Source: Liolophura sinensis (Eukaryota; Mollusca; Polyplacophora; Chitonida; Chitonidae). Taken from it: 64,000 nucleotides of DNA. The DNA lies in NCBI RefSeq assembly GCF_032854445.1, contig NC_088301.1, positions 60,154,512 to 60,218,511 on the forward strand. The letters are read 5' to 3'. Below, one piece after another: positions 57,250 through 64,000 of the stretch (position 1 is its first letter; each line of letters starts with the position of its first letter). The position numbers and the translations under genes were made by a program. Below the pieces are notes generated by a model. That model had not been told where the DNA came from. It worked only from the letters and a program-made list of their open reading frames with translations, and did no database searches.

Positions 57250-59030
57250 ACAGTACCGCTAGTAAGTGGAATTTTACTACAATGGATGTAGCCTAGATTC
57301 AAACTAAATATCTGCACTAGCATAGATATTCAAAATTCTGGAAAAGAAATGACATATAAAATAAAACAGATTTTCTTTTACCCAAGATAAACAGATTCAA
57401 AATACAGTTTGATACCTTCAAAAATACTAAATACACCACAATACAACTATGTACATGCTTAGTTATCAAACCAATCAAGAATACAATGAATGTGCAATAT
57501 AACCACTGTCTGGGTGTATCAACTGGAAATACGTGTACTGAGTTACAGCAGAGATAGCTTTTTTATCTCTGAACGAAAGCAATTATAATATCTAATTCTG
57601 CCTGAAAATCGGTAAGTTTTTCATTTACCGTAAGAAAATGCATAAACATTACATAAAAATTAAACTAACGAATTACAGTTATCTCTTACATTTTTCACAT
57701 TTATGTAATTTTAGTTATAAACGTATTTGATGTATTTAATTCCAATAATAAAATATTTAAGAACGTGATGATTCTAAATGTGGTCTTTTAGATGATGCAT
57801 ACTTTATTTAAAGGCGATCTGCACCTTTATGAGAACAGAGACATATTTGAAAGAACATTAGCTCGTTAAAGTGTTAAAAAGTGAATAACAGATTAATCTT
57901 ACAAGACAGATTCTCAGAAACGATAAATGGAACCAAAAATGTGACTGATGCGACTATGTCAAGAAATGAATTGCATGAATTGTTACCAGTGTGTCAAGAA
58001 TTTTATTTCACACTATTCACCACACCGTTGAGCTCAGGGTCTACCAACATATCGTCGTATCGATCCAAGAGACCCGGCCATACTACTACATGTGTACTGT
58101 ATGTATTTAGACAGACAAAGTAACCTATTTTAGAAATAAAGCATTTATCCGCTAATTTTACAGTCATCTGCTCTTCTTGATGTATGAGCCACTCATTCAC
58201 AAAACATGACGAACATATGGAAGTAACATTATGGAATGGACCAGTGAATAAACAATGCCACTGTGTCCAGATCAAGTTTAATTAAAAATACAAAAACCAA
58301 GTGACAGACTAGCTGTCCATGTCAATACTGCCATTTATATACCTTTTCCTGTCTAATATTAAATGATGCATTGGACCATACTCGATTCATACTACATTCA
58401 AAGAAAGAACTTAACAGGTATTTCATTGTTTGTAATTAGCTTAATTTAATCAAATACCTAGACTCTTGTTACCTCCTCTGTTCTAAGAACATGGGCTACA
58501 GTACTGACTACCTCCATTTCTGTAGGGAATAATTCCGAAAATGAGATATTTTCCGTATCCGGTTGACCAATTAATACAGCAATGTCATCCAAACACACCT
58601 TCAAACAATGAGAGACATTTGAGTTGAAGGAAATTGGATTCTACGTTCCTTACCTCAAGATTTATTGCACAGATTTACACAGACTTAATTTTGCTTTAAG
58701 GACAGATGTTAGATCTCTTGAGGATGAATCTGATCAGGATCATACTGACAGCTGTACGCTGTACGGTCCAAATGTCAGGGAGGGATTCCCCAATGCCTTG
58801 CTAATGACCTAATTAGCTGACCTGTTAGCGATTTAAAGAGAGATTTACGAACAGCCAATCAGAGAGCTACCTCGCAAACATTGGCGGTGGGTTTTGCTGG
58901 ACCCTACATGTCAATTTGGTCAATCATCCTGGACTATAAGTTAATTATTTCTCCCACCGATTAATTTTTGTTGACATGCGTATACTATTTAGCCTGACTT
59001 TGTAGTTCTCACATGTAAATGAGTTCAGCG
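57250..59030. other. No gene recognised
   Basis: Frames at 57881-58123 (plus), 58003-58275 (minus) and 58624-58812 (plus) show no family pattern or splice support that I can name. Confidence 0.35.
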
Positions 59031-59034
59031 TTTG

Positions 59035-59320
59035 TCTGTGGTTCCAAACCTGGCGTCTGTCTGTGATTTCAGCTTCTGTCTGTGATTTCATCTTCTGACA
59101 GTGATCTCAGCTTCTGTCTGTGATTTCATCTTCTGACAGTGAGTTCAGCTTTTGTCAGTGATTTCAGCTTCTGTCCAGTATTTCAGCGTCTGTCTGTGAA
59201 TTCATCTTCTATGTAGTATTTCAGCTTCTGTCAGTGATTTCAGCTGCTGTCTAGTATTTTAGCTTCTGTCTATGGTTTCTGCCTCTGTCTATTATTTAGG
59301 CTTGTATGTGGTATTTAATC
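59035..59320. repeat. Minisatellite, 19-bp unit, small block
   Basis: About 14 units of CTTCTGTCTGTGATTTCAG type, a relative of the 56030-56995 array 2 kb away (shared TCTGTCTGTGATTT core). Confidence 0.92.
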
Positions 59321-60229
59321 TTCTTTCCGTGGTTGCCGTTTTAACATTCATGGTTTTAGCAGCAATTTGTCTGATATTACGTACCCATCAACATCTGTGC
59401 AGCTCTATTCTTTGCCATATGACAAAATATGTCGGCGTTTCTTTTATTTAACCGTTGGGAGTTTGTACATAACGATTGCCAAAAACTATGCCTGACTAGA
59501 ATGTCTCATGTTGTGCATGAATATTAATCGTCTTCTAGTTGTCCAGAAAACAATGGATAGTTTAGTCGTTACATATCAGTCTGTAAATTATTGACAGACC
59601 GGTTTCGTAAGTTGTCTTGCTGGATGAAGTTAAATATAAGAGATTATAACTTAATACTATGTGCCCTTACTGTATATATTATGTGACTGCACTAGCTCCA
59701 GTAACCTCTTTACACACAAAGTGCGGTTCCGGATTTAATCAGGAAGGTTAATGAGACGAAATGAATCCCTGTTTCCAGCTACTACCCATGGATTAACTCT
59801 CCTAGGAAAGCTCATGCTGTAATTGTACCGCTACGAGTCATTTTATTGAATAAAGACTAATTCGGCGAGCTGAGCTTTAGTCTAAACTATCCATAAATGA
59901 GGAAAAACAACAGCGCGACGGAGAAAGCCCATCAGACAGATTTGTCTGAATAGCACACTTTAAGAGATTTATGTCTAATTATGACTAATAATTAGAATGG
60001 CTTGTGGCCTGGCCTTTTATATGATCATCAGGAAGAGCAATGGTTGAACATCATGATATATACAAATATATAACACCATCATCAAAAACAGTACAAAAAC
60101 AGTAGATGTGTGGAAGCATGGAGATCTGATCTCGATTTATGGCTAAAAGATATAGGACAAAAACAAGCAGAATGCAAGTTTCTCAATTAGTAGTAATTGG
60201 AGTCAAGAGGACTAGCAGCTGTGCCTTCA
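59321..60229. other. Nothing recognised
   Basis: AT-rich intergenic sequence. Confidence 0.4.
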
Positions 60230-60345
60230 CTTATTTATTTCTTTGTTTGATTTGTGTTTAACGCCATTCTGAAGAAATCTCCGCTTATGTGAGGGCCGTC
60301 AAATTTATGTTGGAAAGAAATTGAAGCGCCTGGAGACAAAGGAGC
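60230..60345 (-). mobile_element. SINE/retroposon tail of a different type
   Basis: The minus strand reads AATGGCGTTAAACACAAATC, then AAACAAAGAAATAAATAAG. The order 'gcgttaaacac-aaatc' plus (AAAT)n is like, but not identical to, the common SINE tail. The upstream body is not recognised. Confidence 0.45.
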
Positions 60346-60484
60346 GCTTGGATTAACTGTACCTTCATACGGTTGACCACGTGTACAGAATCTTACTTTC
60401 ACGATGACTTTAAGTTTATATTTGTGGGCAAACTATGGAGCTTCATTTTTGTTCAAACAACTGTAAATGTGTAAAGAACTTACA

Positions 60485-61405
60485 CATGAGTACCTCAGAC
60501 TGCCCAAACAGACACACCTGAGCGACCTGATGAGGAACTCAGGCTGCCCAGACACACCGGAGCACCCACATGGGCAATTCATACTGCACAAATAGGCACT
60601 GGAGCGCCCAGATGGGCAGCTCACACTGCCCAAACAGATGCATCGGAGCGCCCTTCTGAGGAACTCGGAATGCCCAGACGCACCGGAGCACCCGCATGGG
60701 CAATTCATACTGCACAGACAGGCACACTGGAGCGCACAGATGAGCGCCCACCGGAGCGCCCTGAAGAGTAATTCACTCTCTCCAAACATACACACTGGTG
60801 CCTCCGGAAGGGCAATTTACATTTCCCGAAGATACACAGGAGCGCCCTGAAGAGTTACTAACAGAGCCCAAACATACACACCGAAGCGCCCGAATGAATA
60901 ACTCACACTGCCCAAACATACACACTGGTGCACCTGGAGAGGAAACTGACATTTCCTTAAGAGGCACACAGGAGCCCCTCGTTAAGTAACCTCGATAAGT
61001 AACTTTCACTGCCCAAATGGGCCTGAATGAATTACTCATACTGCATATACGGACACATCAGAGGGTCCGTATGGGCAACTCACGCTACAAGAATAAGTAA
61101 CACACACTGCAAAAATAGACACATCGGGGCGCCAGAATGGGCTACTGACACTGCCCAAACACACACTCAGGAGCGCCCTGATGAGAAACTCAGTCTGCCC
61201 AAGCAAATACACCGGAACGCTCCCAAGGGCAACAGACTGCCCAGAAAGGCCAGAGCCCCGTATGGGGAATTCACATTGCCCAGAAAGACACACAGGAGTG
61301 CCCTGATGAGGAACTCAGACTGCCCCAATACAATTCTGACTGTTGAAACAGATACATGAGAGCACCAGGATGGACAGCTTACTGTGCCCAAACAGAGACA
61401 CTTTT
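60485..61405. repeat. Minisatellite, about 44-bp unit, about 20 copies
   Basis: Units of GCCCTGATGAGGAACTCAGA then CTGCCCAAACAGACACACAG and GAGC, with frequent substitutions (AGATGGGCAGCTCACACTGC subtype). Frames on both strands are by-products. Confidence 0.93.
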
Positions 61406-61835
61406 GTCATATATCATGAAAACAATACGCCACCTATTGTTTGAAATATCTAAGTAAACAAATATGAAAAACAATGCAAAAGGAAAATATAGGAAGGAAT
61501 ACTGCACTATAGCTTGGAATTTAAAAACAAGAGACAACTTTGCATACTATTAAATTTTTCGCGTAGCTTATGTAGAGATTTTGTGGCAAATGTGCTTCAG
61601 CTTATATTAAATGAACATGGAACCAAGAAATAAACGCTACCAAGTTATAGGGTAACATTAGCCGAATACTTTCCCAGAACAAATAACCCCAGCCGATGCT
61701 ATTAAGAAATATGAGGCAATTCGATAAACTTAAAGGCAAACTTGCTGTTAATGCCTGTTTTACATTACCTTATGTTTGAGTCAATGAATAGCAAAATCAA
61801 CATATTTGGACTCTGAGAGCTGAACTTTAACACAT

Positions 61836-62095
61836 GGCACAATGACCCAGGAGCCTCCCCCAAAAGCGATCGCTGTGAGTTTAAGTCCAGCTCATGTTGG
61901 TTTCCTCAAAGGCCGTACGTGGCAAGGTCTGGCAGCAACCTGAGGATTGTCGTGGGATTTTCCTGGCTGTCTGCCCGGTTTCCTCACACCATAATGCTAG
62001 CCGCCGTCTTGAGTACAACGTAAAACACCAATCAAATAAATAAATAAATTCTTAAGAACGGTGTAAAACACTGATGAAATAAATAAATAAGTAAA
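61836..62095 (+). mobile_element. SINE with duplicated tail
   Basis: GGCACAATGACCCAGGAGCC, GTGAGTTTAAGTCCAGCTCA, CAGCAACCTGAGGATTGTCG, CCCGGTTTCCTCACACCATA, AACGTAAAACACCAATCAAA and (AAAT)n, then a second tail (AACGGTGTAAAACACTGATG, AAAT). The head is truncated. Confidence 0.9.
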
Positions 62096-64000
62096 CTCTA
62101 AGACTGTGGTAATGCACATGAGGACAACTACTCAGTTCGTGACATTATAGAAGAGTGCTTACATCATTCTTCTCTGTGTTGCCTGGCAAATACCAATCGA
62201 CTGCGGCAACCGATGCTATCAAGGTACGCACATGTTAACCTTTGTATGAAACCTCTTGCTAATTTAACTGTTATTTTTTTTATTAAAAAAACATTTAGAA
62301 CACCAGTTTCCTAAACTTCTATCGACTTTACTGTAAACCCTGTTACTGACAATGTTATATTTTACATTGTTTACACGTTTTGGTATAATATAACCTTAGT
62401 AAATTAATTTTGATTTTATCTGTTGTAGTATATAATCTCTCGGCAGTATAGATTTAGAGATGGGTGTTAGGAAATTAAAGCGATGTAGTCTATTCGCAGA
62501 GACAGTAGTTATTGCGTCGAGTTTGCTATTGTTGGAGCAACCATTGAAAAACAAATTACATTCCACGCATATTTTCCATCATGCAACATGCTTTTTAATA
62601 ATTATAACTTGTCTGAGTTCTTGTCGAAACTAAGCTTATGGAGTTTAACATTATGATTTTGAGAAAGTATTTTAACCACATTTTCTTGGTCATAATATGA
62701 TTTTAAGCATATCAATGTATAGAGCTTGTGTTGTTACGTGCCAGCGACTAAAGGCAATGTTGGTAGCGAGTATGACTGATTTTACAGACAGATGAATATA
62801 TGCGACTCTCGAAAAGAAGTAGACTGTACCACAAAACCCCGTTACTGGCTTTGAGTATAAGCGTTTTTTATGGACTGTGGAACACTTGTCCAAACAGACA
62901 CGTCACACTTGTCTTGAATTACTTTGGAGAATTAAGATACAGATGCATTGGTCACAAACATAGATATAAAATCCAAACTGGCCGCCATGCTTGACCTATT
63001 TTGATCAACTGTAAGCCCTTAGCACATATTTTCCGAACTCATGCGATTTTAGGGATAATCGGATGGAATTATCTGGTTTGTAAAGATCAATAATCATATT
63101 CCCAGAATGTGCAGGTAAAAAATGATTCTCAAGACTTTCGATGTCTCTGAACTTAGAATAGTTGTGTAATAAATGTTGGAGCCAGGTATAAAACCTATAG
63201 GCAACACAGTGTATTACCCTGCATCACAGGTGATTTGGAATGACTGTAAAGGCTACACAAAAAATATCCCCTCCGCCCATTTGAATGATAATCAGACTAA
63301 GAAAGTGCTGACATGTTTACAGCGAATAAACATAATGTGGAGCATGTGATCAGACGCTGTTTCTGAGGAGGAAGTTTAGCCTCTTTGTTCAGGCAGTATC
63401 CTCAAAATCTAACCAGTCCAATCGCATCAGGAAGCACGAAATCCTTCTATTGGGACAGGCTGTGCCAACATTAACGTGCTTAACAGTTTAATGCTCAAGC
63501 CGGGTGTTAATTTCAATTTGTACCTTTAGAATTCATTTGGAGCTCTTCTTTTTCAGATATTAGGTCGATTATTTTTTTTTAAATATTATTTTTTTAAGCA
63601 ACGAAATCCGAGATCAGGAGAACCAGAGCTTATGTGCACGCTATTCAATTCCGAAAGTAGACGATTGCTAGTGTTCACATGGTCGCCTGTGAATCAACAT
63701 AGGAGATTCAATTCTCCCACAAAATGTCTTCTTTCAAATCTAATCCATTCGAGGTTTCTGTAATTAGATCTTGTGCTCTGGCCGATCGGGTTATATGAAT
63801 TCAGCCTACCACAAGCCTATAAAGGTACCATTGGGACGCAGCATAAGGCCATACATATCTACTGGCAACGCCCCGGATACAAGATGTAGGTACTTATAAA
63901 AGTGAATAATGACATTATGCTTGATTTCGAGTCTACATCCCACAAAAACTAAAAAGTAGTGCATTCGTAAAATATATCAATTCGTGTGTTGTTCTCCACT
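62096..64000. other. Nothing recognised to the window end
   Basis: AT-rich. Short frames at 62690-62994 have no family pattern. Confidence 0.4.

Overview
The window is nuclear DNA from an animal, most likely a lophotrochozoan and probably a mollusc. It has spliced genes with GT-AG introns, an AT-rich background, about a dozen tRNA-derived SINE copies with an (AAAT)n tail of the kind common in bivalve and gastropod genomes, and Penelope-like, Polinton, Tc1/mariner and non-LTR elements. A brachiopod or another spiralian is not excluded. Nothing suggests a prokaryote.

The only host genes I can name are two sigma-class glutathione S-transferases on the minus strand, head to tail. GST-A (26941-29112) is compact and intact: five exons, 209 codons. 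GST-B (4174-22749) has the same exon layout and intron phases but is spread over 18.6 kb. Its exons 1-3 are open, its exon 4 ends out of phase and its exon 5 carries a frameshift, so it is a decaying copy or an assembly with indels. Both genes have a TATA-like box about 120 bp before the ATG, and bZIP (AP-1 / antioxidant-response type) sites lie upstream. This fits inducible detoxification or prostaglandin-synthase-like genes.

Right of the GST pair, 34.9-46.0 kb is a nested mosaic. It holds a Penelope-like retroelement whose GIY-YIG endonuclease lies before the reverse transcriptase (the permuted, Naiad-like order), cut in the middle of the RT. A GC-rich block of about 8 kb follows. It carries a C2H2 zinc-finger ORF, short repeated modules and a decayed Polinton (capsid, ATPase, integrase tail with chromodomain; 200 N gap at 43010-43209). 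The RT C-terminus and 3' end of a Penelope-like element come after that. A second copy of the 3' end sits inside the block at 41007-41506, and further pieces lie at about 15.0, 17.2, 18.2 and 54.7 kb. A non-LTR (LINE) remnant occupies 51180-53010 on the minus strand, and a Tc1/mariner remnant lies at about 12.93-13.2 kb.

The most striking general property is minisatellite load. At least twelve unrelated tandem arrays (units of about 18, 19, 22, 29, 34, 35, 38, 39, 43, 44, 52 and 65-84 bp) cover by my estimate about 14-15 kb, over a fifth of the window. They produce most of the long but meaningless reading frames. Several arrays abut or contain Penelope-like 3' fragments. Long stretches (0-1.8, 9.6-11.3, 23.1-24.7, 32.0-33.5, 57.3-59.0 and 62.1-64.0 kb) hold nothing I recognise. 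All identifications are by eye; no database search was run.
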